From Puccinellia tenuiflora (Eukaryota; Streptophyta; Magnoliopsida; Poales; Poaceae): a stretch of 64,000 bases of DNA. The notes below the pieces were generated by a model. It ran no database searches, had not been told where the DNA came from, and saw only the letters and a list, made by a program, of their open reading frames with translations. The position numbers and the translations under genes were made by a program. Positions 24,535 through 34,547 of this stretch are shown here, piece by piece. Where the stretch lies: the NCBI GenBank assembly GCA_012064385.1, contig QRDG01000231.1:1463584-1527583 (forward strand), written 5' to 3'. The first letter of the stretch is position 1. Each line of letters begins with the position of its first letter.

Positions 24535-25812
24535 ATGGAAAACTATTATAAAAATGCCATGATAGCTGCTGAATTTAGAGAATCTTTCGAAGGGAAAATA
24601 TTAAAAACCATCATGAGGTATCTAAATAAAATTGCTAATGAGCTGCTTAATTTTCATAAGGAAGAAACTTGTTGCTCTGAATACTTTAGACACTTTGAAT
24701 TCCAATGCCCTTCCAATAAAGTTGAACCTGTTATTGCAACTTATCATATAGGGATTTATGCCCACTTAGGGATGGCAGAAGTAGAGCAATTTGTTATTTT
24801 TGTGGCAGCCTATGAATTAAACACCTTCATTGATGAACATGAAACCTGCCCTACAGCTTCTCAATATAAAAATATGATTGCCTTTATCCTTAATATCTGC
24901 ATAGATGAATTTGATGAAAATATCTATGTTATTGACACAAGGAAGAGATTTGCCCAAGGAAGATCTAATGTTTTGCAGGAAGAAGATGATGAAAACATAA
25001 GCTTGGAAGAGGAAGTATGTGAAGAAGAGGATAAAAGCCTAAGCTTGGGGATGTCCATGCAGCCCCAAGAAGAAGACAATGAAGAGCAAAAGGATGAAGA
25101 AATTGATGAACAACTAGAGAATGAAGAGAAGGAACTTGCACCTTCACCACATATGGATGAGGGTAACACTCAAGATTTTGCTAATGATAAACTTTGCTTT
25201 TATGATCCTGATGATGAGGAAGAATATGAACCTATGCCTAATGAGAACATTATTGATAATGATTTTAAAAATGATGAAGAATATGATCTAGACATGCTAT
25301 ATGATAATGCTTTAGATGATGGTCCTATGCTTATTGATAATCCTCCATGTTTAGTTGGTACTACTTTATGTGCGGATAAAAATGATATACTTGTTGCTTG
25401 TGATGATACTCTCACTCTTGAGAGTCCAACTTTATTTCTGAACTCCCCTATTCACACCTTGGAGGAGAAATTTGCTTATGTTGAGAAATACTTATGTGGT
25501 TTGCAATTATCTTTAGTTCCAAATATTTGTTGCAACCATGATATTAAACCTTATATTGATCTTAATAATTATTTTGAAAGAGGGAAACATGTCTCTAAAT
25601 ATCTCAATAATACTATGTTTCCTCTCTTTATGTTGAAGGTTTTAATGTCGCACTTGCTTTACCTTCCTATGCTAATTACTATATGCTTCATTGATTTATT
25701 TTCTTACAAGATCCCAATGCATAGGAATTGGGTGAGACTTAAATATGTTTCATATTTTTCCTTGATGCTCACCTTTGCGTTTCAATTCTTATTCCTATGT
25801 GAGCATCATTAA
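24535..25812 (+). CDS. Acidic protein with hydrophobic C-terminus, sole ORF of element F
   Basis: This is an intact 425-codon frame starting MENYYKNAMIAAEF, 146 bases after the primer site, where gag normally begins. Residues 1-145 look like a folded helical domain. Residues 148-260 are strongly acidic (many E and D runs). Two hydrophobic stretches (about 362-389 and 404-422) end the protein and could span a membrane. There is no gag core, zinc knuckle, protease DTG/DLG motif, reverse transcriptase or integrase. I do not recognise the family. The frame is uninterrupted although the element is otherwise noncoding, which suggests the product was useful until recently. The stretch SLSLGMS is encoded by an AAGCTTGGGGATG motif identical to the element's polypurine tract. 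Confidence 0.7.
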   Translation: MENYYKNAMIAAEFRESFEGKILKTIMRYLNKIANELLNFHKEETCCSEYFRHFEFQCPSNKVEPVIATYHIGIYAHLGMAEVEQFVIFVAAYELNTFIDEHETCPTASQYKNMIAFILNICIDEFDENIYVIDTRKRFAQGRSNVLQEEDDENISLEEEVCEEEDKSLSLGMSMQPQEEDNEEQKDEEIDEQLENEEKELAPSPHMDEGNTQDFANDKLCFYDPDDEEEYEPMPNENIIDNDFKNDEEYDLDMLYDNALDDGPMLIDNPPCLVGTTLCADKNDILVACDDTLTLESPTLFLNSPIHTLEEKFAYVEKYLCGLQLSLVPNICCNHDIKPYIDLNNYFERGKHVSKYLNNTMFPLFMLKVLMSHLLYLPMLITICFIDLFSYKIPMHRNWVRLKYVSYFSLMLTFAFQFLFLCEHH

Positions 25813-28714
25813 AACTATCATGGCTGTCCAGAAAACAGATTCCTAAGCTTCACTGAGAAAAATGTTAAAAATCACAGGAAAGGAATTTTGATCTGAAATT
25901 TTACGACAGCAATATTCAGTTATTAATACACATTTCATTAGTTCAAAGTTTTCTGATTTGAGGAACGTAAGTGCCTCTGAAAATTCACTCTTTTTGGGCT
26001 GTCCAGTTTTTGACAGATTCTGTATTTTTTTCCGCATTACTCTCATTACTTGTGTTTTGTGTGGTTCTACTGATAGAAGAGCAATGCACAACCATAGTAA
26101 TATTATCTAATGTTTAGAATCAACTCATGATATGTCTTTACTGTACCTATGGAGATTTAATTTATGGAGACACTAACCCCTCTAATCAAGTTTTATGATG
26201 AGTTATGTGTGAAGAGAACTTTCAAGTGGAAGAGTTGAGAGACATAAACAAAGATCAAGAGGGACAAACACTCAAGCTTGGGTATGTTACCCCTAGGCTC
26301 ACCCTACATACAAGAATTTAAGCTTGGGGATGCCAAGCCACCTCACTCCAACCACATCTTGATACCAAGTAAGTAAGCCTAGCTATATGGCTATAAAGAA
26401 AGCGCTTTAAGGGAGGCAACCCGGTTGTTTTTATTTTTTTTATGTCCTCTTGCTGTAACAAGAGATTTAGTTTTTATTTTAGTTCCTCGATTTTTTTAAT
26501 AAAGAGCCAAGTTTACCCATTTTGGTTTGAAAAAAGTTGCTATTTTGCATGCGGAGATTTCATTCTAGCGCAAGTCCGTGCACGGTTTGATTTTTCATTC
26601 CTATTCTGTAACTCCAAATGAGCTGATATTTTTACTGTAACTTAAACTTTTCATCCTCTGTATGCCTGAATTTTGTCAGAATTTTTCGACGAGTTTAAGT
26701 AGGACAGAAAAATACGTTTTGCTGCTGCTGTTTTTCTGGACAGATTCTGTCCAATATTGTTTGATGCATGTTTTGAACTTTTAACTTGAATCTTGTTGAT
26801 TCAATTGAGTTTATTAATAGGCATACAACATTATACACTTTCTGGACATTAATATGAATTTTTGTCTTAGTATTATAAGCAGCAAGTAGTGCATTTGTCT
26901 ATCACTACTAATGTCACCCCACAGAAAAGAAATGGGAGAAACAGTGTTTTGAAGTTTTTTCACAGGGATTAGAGGAGATGCACCAAGAGCTATCTAAGAA
27001 TGGTGAAAGCCATAAGCTTGGGGATGTGAAGAAAACCCCACTGGACCAACACACTCTCGGTTTGCACACGTCTAACTTCTGTTTTTCTATCAATGCACTT
27101 TATCGCATAAACTTGGAGCGTCTTTTGTTTGTTAATTTAGTTTTTATTCTGAGACCACCACTATCATTTATATATGAGAGAGCTACTGGAAGTTTAGGTT
27201 GAATTAAGTTGCATGCTTTTATATGATTGGGAAAAAGGGATATCTAAGTTGATTTTTAATGACACATATAGTTGCATGATTCATGAGCTTCTTTATGAGT
27301 AATAATTTGCAAATGCTTTATCATGAGCTATCTTTTATTCATGTTTTGATGCTGTATGTTATTTCACCTTGTTTGACATGAATTAGTTAGTTCTATGGAC
27401 ACTCATGCATGCATCTAGATGGTCATCTTTCTCCCTTTTGCTAGCCCAAAAATTCCAACAAGTAAAAACTTGTTTCCAACACCTTCAACCCAAGTTTTTC
27501 CAGTGAGTCCACCATATCTACCTATTAGCTTTATGCTATTCCAAGTATGTTTATCATGTTATTTGTGTTATCTATGCCTCTAAATGAAAATGATGATGTT
27601 ATTTATTATAATGGGAAAAGTTGGTTAAAAAGCTCTCGCGAACTTGATGCACACTTTACTTTTATTGCATTCAATAAAGATGAACCATTGTGATTAATAT
27701 TATGATGATAGTGGCTTGATAAATGTTTAAGGTTGGGAGTTAGCCCATATGTGCTATCACATGCAAAGCTTTCAACATGTTCCATTATCTATTTAGTTGA
27801 TATCATGTACTTTTGTCTATGGATGCCTATCATGACGAAATAATGTGGAAATAGAGTTAAATTTAAATGAGTTTGTATAAATGGTTAGAGAGAATCCTGG
27901 GCCGCTAATCTAAGCCATGCATCATTCATGGTGGAAATTTACTTACATGCTATTTTGAAGTCTCTGTGATACACCCTACAATAAAAAGCTATATCAAGTG
28001 GTAAATAAAGAGGGTGTTGAGATTGTTCATTATGTTTGTTTGTCTTGTTGTTTTGATATGGGCTTGATCCATATCATGGGACAAGAGGTACCCCAGTTGA
28101 GACTCTTGATGATACCATTATTACTTACAATGATAGATAACTTAAACTTGCTCTGTTTCCCAAGTTGAGTAATCATGGTGTAGGTACTTGTATTCAAGGG
28201 GCATGAGACATCTAACCTTTACTTTATCAAGGCCACTACTCATATTTGCTTTCACATTCAACTTTAATCATTCAAGATGCTATGATAGGGGAATGAGAGC
28301 TTAACACCAAGTATTACCATTGCATTCAATAACTTAAGTAGAATAGTTTGGAGGATAGATGAAACTTATGCATGCTTTACCTCTACTTATTTATACATCT
28401 TTTCCAAAGTGTCCACCTTTTACATTCAGATTTTCTACACTCTATGGACCACAAGTATGCAAAAGTAAGAATGTCCATAGTACTATCTTTTATGTTGCAC
28501 TTTGTGAACTATCATTGATCATCTTTTCATTGAATACTTGATATCACTTTATAAACTGTTTGCATATTGCTACTTCTTTGAAATAATGAATCATCTGACT
28601 TTATGTAGCAGTAGCAATCATCTTGTATATCCATGTTGTGATTATATTGCAAAGTTCATGTTAGTTTTATCACTTTCATACTCGAGGACGAGCATGAGTT
28701 AAGCTTGGGGATGT
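25813..28714 (+). mobile_element. Noncoding 3' domain of element F
   Basis: This is 2.9 kb with no convincing gene. It repeats the module order of the tRNA-Asp-primed family at the start of the window: CTGTCCAG...ACAGATTC (25822-25842), CTGTCCAG...GACAGATTCTG (25998-26022) and AAGCTTGGG hairpins (26274, 26320, 27013). It also holds AGCGCTTTAAGGGAGGCAACCC (26401-26422), CTTGGAGCGTC (27113) and CCACCATATCTACCTA (27508). The order of the first items is slightly changed. It ends in a polypurine tract at 28697-28714. Confidence 0.75.
28697..28714 (+). promoter_or_regulatory. Polypurine tract of element F
   Basis: GTTAAGCTTGGGGATGT directly precedes the 3' LTR and matches the tract at 3356-3372 except for the last base. 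Confidence 0.75.
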
Positions 28715-29866
28715 TGATGCATCTAAAATGCATACATGAACTTTGCACTATAATAGTTATATTCCATTCATATTTGCATCATATAAGGGGTATATTACTG
28801 TTATTTAATGATTTTTGGTAATTTATAATGATTTCCCCTTTATATGGAATTAATCCTGCGCAGGCAGAAAACCCCTATTTCTTTCTTTATTTGTTTCAGG
28901 ACCTTAACGACGTCATAATGAGCTATAAATTTAGGGGGGTCATTATTTTGGAAGGAGAAGATTTAGGAGCGAAAGAAGTCAACGAACGGAGGCCGGAGGA
29001 CCAAAAGGGGGGTCCCACGCGGCTACAGTACCAGGCCGCGTGGGCCCATCCAATTTGGCCCTCGTGGCCCTGTTTGCATCGATCCTTCACCCAGAAGCAT
29101 CCTTGTGACCTAAAAACGCCTATATAAAAGGTCCCCCGACGTTTTCCAGAGAGAGGCGGCGGAGAAACGCAAAACCAGAAACTGAGAGGCAGAGGGCTGC
29201 CGCCGGAGAAGATCAGAGGGGGGAAACGCCGCCGGAATCCACCTCCCTCCGGCGTGTTCATCATCAACTTCTACAGCAAGATCATCTCATCTCCACCATC
29301 TCCATGATGAGGAGGGAGTAGTCCTTCATCGGGGCTGAGGGCTCACGCCGGTAGCTATGTGGTTTATCTCTCTCTCCCATGTTGTGATCTTTATGTGATC
29401 ATGAGCTTTGTAATCTAGTTGAATCCATAGATGTTACTCTTCATCATCTTATGAATTATGCTACTCAAGTGGTTTTATTGATGTGATTTCTGGAGTCACC
29501 TTTGTCCCATGGTGTGAAGTTGACAGTGTGTGCACCGTGTGTGGCTCTTAGGCTAAAGATTACATGAATACTTATCATGAGTTATTATTTGTGTTGGATG
29601 TCTCTATGATATTGTGGTGTTTGTTAGTACTATCTTTGGATGCATATAGTGACCGCATGAAGTGTCCATAGATGTGGAATACGAACTTTAAGGTGTGCTT
29701 TTTGTAGCCCTACACATTGGATTGGTGTTCTTTATCCAACCAGAAATTAATTCAGAGTAGCATAATGAGGAGGAAATATTTATGTATTCAATTATATTAT
29801 TATTGTTGAGAGTGTCCACTAGTGAAAGTATGATCCCTAGGCCTTATTTCCAAGCACCGTTTACCT
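28715..29866 (+). mobile_element. 3' LTR of element F, truncated
   Basis: Nearly identical to the first 1.15 kb of the 5' LTR, then lost within about 29860-29870, where sequence matching the internal domain of the long-LTR element begins. The LTR end and right target duplication are gone. The close match of the two LTRs indicates a fairly young insertion followed by a deletion. Confidence 0.85.
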
Positions 29867-29931
29867 ATCTCTTCTTCCCCCCTGACGGTAGCGTGGATCT
29901 TGGGGCGAGATCCCTTGTTAGTGGTGTCGGT
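29867..29931 (+). mobile_element. End of internal domain of long-LTR element 1
   Basis: The segment with GACGGTAGCGTGGATCTTGG and TTAGTGGTGTCGGT matches 34486-34547, which precedes the next LTR. It shows that element F sits between the two ends of this internal domain. Confidence 0.8.
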
Positions 29932-31425
29932 TGTAATGCCCCGGGGTTTTTCCCCAAATTAGAATTGCCTGTTATTTTATTTTTGCATCATCATGACATC
30001 AGCATCATCGCATCGCATATTTTTGGCAACGAAAATTATTTTTATTAAACCCTATTTTATTTTCTAAAAATTGTCAGAAAATATTTTATCGAGACAGTCG
30101 TCTCCGTTTTCTAAAATTATTGCCAAAATCGTTTTGCAAAATAAAAATGGTTTTGAGAACGCGAGAGAGTAGCCCAAAAACCGGCCCAAGCCCACTTAGC
30201 CTCCAAACCCTAGATTCCTGCCCTGGCTTTTTTCCATTCCCACCCCCTGCACCTTGCAGCCACCCTCCTCTGTTTTTGTCGAATCGCGAAAATGCCCTTC
30301 CACCCCTCCCCTTTTTCTTTTTTTCCCTTTTCTCCCTTTTTCTTCTTTTTCTTTTTCCCTTATCCTCTCTTTTCTCTCTCTCTCTCTTCTCTCTTTTCTT
30401 CCTCACCCGCACCTTCTCTTTTCCCCCATCCCGCACCCGACGCCTCCAGCTCCACCTCGCCTCCCGCCGGCCAGCTCTGGCCCGGCCGCTGCCTCCCCCA
30501 GCCGACCGCGCTCTCCCTCCTCTCCTTCCCTATCCCCGTCGCCGGCAGAACCCTCTCCCGGCTCGATTCCCTCCTCCCTGAGCTTCTCTGCCAGGCCGGC
30601 GTCCTCTTTCCAGCAGCTCCAGCTCCTCGCCTCCCGCGCCCGGCGCCCGCACACCCCGACCTCGCCCTCTCCCTGCCGCCCCGCGTCCTCCTCTCCGCGT
30701 CCGTGCCCCGACTGACTCTCTGCGCCCCGCGCGCGTCCCCATCACCTCCCTCGACCCCGTGGCCGCCCCTGCTCTCCCACTCCTCCGGTTTGTCCCTGCG
30801 CCCCTCCTTGCCTGGCCACCTCACCCTCCTCCCTCCCGCTGCACCGGCCGGCCCTACCGCCATCACCTCTCCCCCTCCTCTTGCTCTCCCTCCTCTCCCT
30901 GGTGCTCTCCTTCTCCCTGTGACCGAGCTCCTCCTCCCGAGCTCCCTGCTGGCCGTCCCCGCTCCAGTCGTCGGTCTACCTCCAGGGCCACGGCCCCTGC
31001 ACGCTGATCTCGCCCGGGCGTGTCTCCTGCCCGTGCGTGCCTGCTCCTTTCCTCTGTTCCCGGTGTATTTCCCGACGGTCGTCCCCGACGCGTCTCCGTG
31101 CTGCTTCCAGTGTTCCTCCGCGTTTCCCGATCCCGTCCCCGGTGCCCTTTTTCATGCAGCCGTTTACGTTCCCGATAAGGTTCCCGGATGTTTCCCCGCC
31201 GTGAACCGATGCAAGTTCTCCGTTTCCCGTCCCCGTTCCTGTCATGAAGCCGAAGACCGGAACCGCCAAGTTCTACATTTCCGACCACCGGGAAAACCCG
31301 CCAAGGTCACTGTTTCCCCACCGTGAAGCCCGAAGACCGAGTACGACGACCATGTGGATACGACGAGTTCTTCTTCCACAACGACCAAAGACGGATACGA
31401 CAAGATCTTCCCCGACACCGGAAAC
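29932..31425 (+). mobile_element. 5' part of long LTR 2 (matches LTR 1)
   Basis: Starts TGTAATGCCCCGGGG and follows LTR 1 (15165-16651) base by base with a few percent difference, up to the N at 31426. It is probably the 3' LTR of the element whose 5' LTR is LTR 1. Confidence 0.85.
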
Positions 31426-31426
31426 N
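31426..31426. other. Single ambiguous base (N), probable assembly join
   Basis: The only N in the window. Sequence on its left matches LTR 1; sequence on its right matches 35441 onward. The two sides are not neighbours in any other copy. Confidence 0.85.
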
Positions 31427-34108
31427 GAGCCCGTCCTCTTCTCCAGCGGCCTCTATGAGGTGAGCCGCACCTCGTGCACCCTTTTCCCCTTCTAATCCAT
31501 CGCCGGATCCTCTGATTGATGAGGTTCGTGTCCGCCGACCTGCTCCTGTCATGGACGAATTCGTCCCGTCCGTATCCTGCTGCTTCTCTGCTCTCTCCCT
31601 TCCACCTCCACGCTCTGGCCATCTCCAGATCCTCCCTTGCCGCACGCACTCCAGCACGCCTCCGCTCCCCAGCTGCACCCTCGGTCTACAGGCCGCGCGA
31701 GGAAAACCAGCAGCGACGCTGCAAGTTCGTCGCCGGTGCTATGCTTCAGAAAAGCCTGAACCTTTTCCTGTGCAAGATTCAGTTAACCCCGCCCCGGCTA
31801 CCTCTTGTTCAGTCCAACCCGCATCCCTTCACCAACACCAAGCCATCCCAGTGGCAGTGCTCCTGCTTTCCTTCCCAGAAGGCCCAAGTTCGAATCCCAC
31901 CTACGGCAATATAAGCCAACTCCTTTTATTTGTCTATTTCTTTTGCAAACCTAACTATATTCATATCTTTTAATCTATAAATCCAAATTAAAAATGTTAT
32001 ATATGATTTTGATCAGAAAAATGTAAGGAATTTAAATATGCCATCCATGCTCATGTCTGCATCATGTAGCTTGCATTTTAGTTGTGTTTTCTTTATCACT
32101 TAAATAATTAAATATGGAATATGTGGGGTCTAATTTAATTGTTGACCCGGTTCCATTTAATTTTGTGTAGCTCACCAATGCATTGTTTAGACTTGTTAAT
32201 CAACATTTAATTTTGATGGTTAGAAAAATAACTTGAACCATATAATTATATGTCGGAATCTTGGTTCCGTTTAATTTTGTTAAGTTGCATCTCTCATGTT
32301 TTGCCATGGCATGCATGCATTGCATCAACATGCCGGATCTTTTGCCGTAGTAGTAAAATGCATCTTTTATGTTTCCAGTGTTTGTTGCTTCTTCGGGAAT
32401 AGGACGTTGAGTTGATGTGAGCAACGACAGGTTCTGCTACCTCTACCGGATTGCAGGCAAGTGATACTCCCTTGCTATCTTCGCTTGTTTTCTGTCTCTC
32501 ACTCGTCCTATCTTTTGTTCCTTGCTAGCCTTATATTGCGATGCTTGTGTCCCGATCCTATTTGCATGTTTACCTTGCAGCCATGATATGCCCCACCCCC
32601 ACATCCTATTTACCCTGTTGCTTGTTTACCTTGTTGGCCTGCGAGTCGTAGCGCATGCTTAGCTTTGTCTTGCTCGAGTCTTGCTATCTTTAGTTAGTCT
32701 TGCTTTAATTTGATAGTTGGGTTAATTCACATGATAATCTATAATGTTTGGCGATGGGAATAATTAATAAAGATAAGGCACCGGCGGAAGGCCAATCGTG
32801 GTGATTTGTTCTGCTAGTGTCGCCTAGGACCCGAGTTCTTGTCCTCTGATCCAAGAATGAGCGCACTACCCACATGTGGGAGGAAATGGGACTCCCCTCG
32901 ACCTAGTACCGGATCTGCAGCCTCGTCCAGGGCGCCACAAGTAGTTCGGGTGTTTCCATTTGCGCGACGCTTTATTTTGATGCAGGTACGGATGGGACGC
33001 CTCCGATACGATGATGGTTACTTACGGTAGGGCTGCGGAGCGTTCGTTTATCGAGTGTGGAAGGAGGGGCAATCGTATGAGTGTTCCCTCCCGAAGCCGT
33101 TCTCGCATCGGCTAGGTCCACCTCGGAGCTTCGGCCGGACTTTCAAGGTGGGTCAGACTTAGCTAGGTGGTTCCCTGGACAAGTGTGGTAGTGAAGGAAA
33201 GTGTAGCGTCGGATACCCTGCCAGCATACCCCGGAAGTGTGCTAATTGCATGGCAACAAGGGTGGAAGTGCGTGTGGTTACATTTGTGCACCCCTGCAGG
33301 GTTAAATCTTTTCGAAAAGCCGTGTCCGCGGTTATGGACGACTTGGTGATGATGCTGGCTAACAAGATCATAGACAACTTACACCTGATGTTAATAATTT
33401 GATTAGTAAGATAGAACTACTTCAATAATAAAATATAAAATTGCCAACTGTGTGAGTGCCTTTGGGCTTGCTGCTCGTAGGATAAACGGGCTGGTAAGGA
33501 ATTGGCTGGGTATGTTTGGTGTTAGTATAGTTGGTTACCTATGCGCTCTCTTACCTCCTCTCTATTAGACGATTGTTGTAGTGTGTCTCTATAGGTTGTT
33601 AGTGCTGCTTGCTGCCGCCTCAATCGCTAACCCCTTTTCCCCGGAATTCCAGCTTTGATATCTTGTGAGTATTACTTGCCAGTACTGTTTTATAGTACTG
33701 ACCCCTTCGGGGCTGCTATTCCAATGCAGCCAACAGGTTTGAAGTGTGACGACGTTAGCTTGGGAATCCCTCCGGCTTGGCCTGGGCAGGGATATGGTGC
33801 CTTTGCTTATCTTCAGGACTCTTAGTCCAATTTGTATCTTGTCCGTAGCTGGACGCTATCTCGTTTCCGCTGTTCTTTTGGATTTTTGTATTGTATCTTG
33901 TTGTTCTTGACTCGGTGAGTCGTTCTTGTATATATATGTTCTTTGTGGGCTCCGTCGAGAACTGTTGTAATGTTATCACAATTCCACCCGCATAACGTGT
34001 GAGTTGCGACCTGCACGTTATGCCTGGTGGGCGTCCTTTAGGATCGTTATTATGCGGATTTGGCTGGAAATCGCTAAGTATGCATAGTACCGATCTTGGG
34101 GCGTTACA
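31427..34108 (+). mobile_element. 3' part of long LTR 2 (matches LTR 3)
   Basis: These 2682 bases are nearly identical to 35441-38122, with about a dozen small differences and a constant net offset of 4014. It ends GGGGCGTTACA, followed by an initiator-Met primer site. It is probably the 5' LTR, lacking its beginning, of a young element whose 3' LTR is 34548-38122. The GC-rich start carries CTCTATGAG followed by GTGAGC, a possible splice donor. Confidence 0.85.
31841..31915 (+). repeat. tRNA-like (SINE-like) segment inside long LTR 2
   Basis: A stretch resembling a tRNA: CCCAGTGGCAGTGC (D-arm-like), a short CCTT/AAGG stem, and GTTCGAATCCC (31888-31898), which fits the T-loop and pol III B box. 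It is repeated at 35855-35929 in LTR 3 and not found in LTR 1. No clear A-tail or target duplication is visible. Confidence 0.45.
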
Positions 34109-34547
34109 AAGTGGTATCAGAGCTCTGGTTCTTCGATACCCCGCGGGTCCGCTCTGCCTGTAGGATAACCTAGCTAACGGTCGTTGTTTGTAGAGTGTCA
34201 AAACTATTTTACTAAAAGTTATTTGGAATGATCTCAATAGGAATTCTTGTTTACTCCTTACCTCTATATTCTTTCCCTCTTATCTTAAATGATTTAAATC
34301 TTCACTCTTATCTTTCATCTGAGTCATAGCATCTTCGTGGGTGGACGATCCCTTGCCTTTCCTAATAGGTTCGATCTTGGAAGCAATCTCTACGGACGGT
34401 CATCGCCATCGACGTGAGCAAGAACCTCTTGTTAGTGGTGTCGAGAAGATCAACATGACGCAGCAAGACTCGATATTATACCATGCTCTTCTTCTCCCCG
34501 ACGGTAGCGTGGATCTCGGGGCGAGATCCCTTGTTAGTGGTGTCGGT
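34109..34547 (+). mobile_element. Gene-free 439-base internal domain between long LTRs 2 and 3
   Basis: It runs from the initiator-Met primer site (TGGTATCAGAGC at 34112) to GTGTCGGT just before LTR 3. No reading frame of note is present. The short form LTR-439 bases-LTR is unusual for LTRs of 3.6 kb. The sequence CTTGTTAGTGGTGTCG occurs twice (about 34427 and 34530). Confidence 0.8.
34112..34128 (+). promoter_or_regulatory. Primer binding site of long-LTR element 2
   Basis: TGGTATCAGAGCTCTGG three bases after the LTR end, the same as at 22865. Confidence 0.85.
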
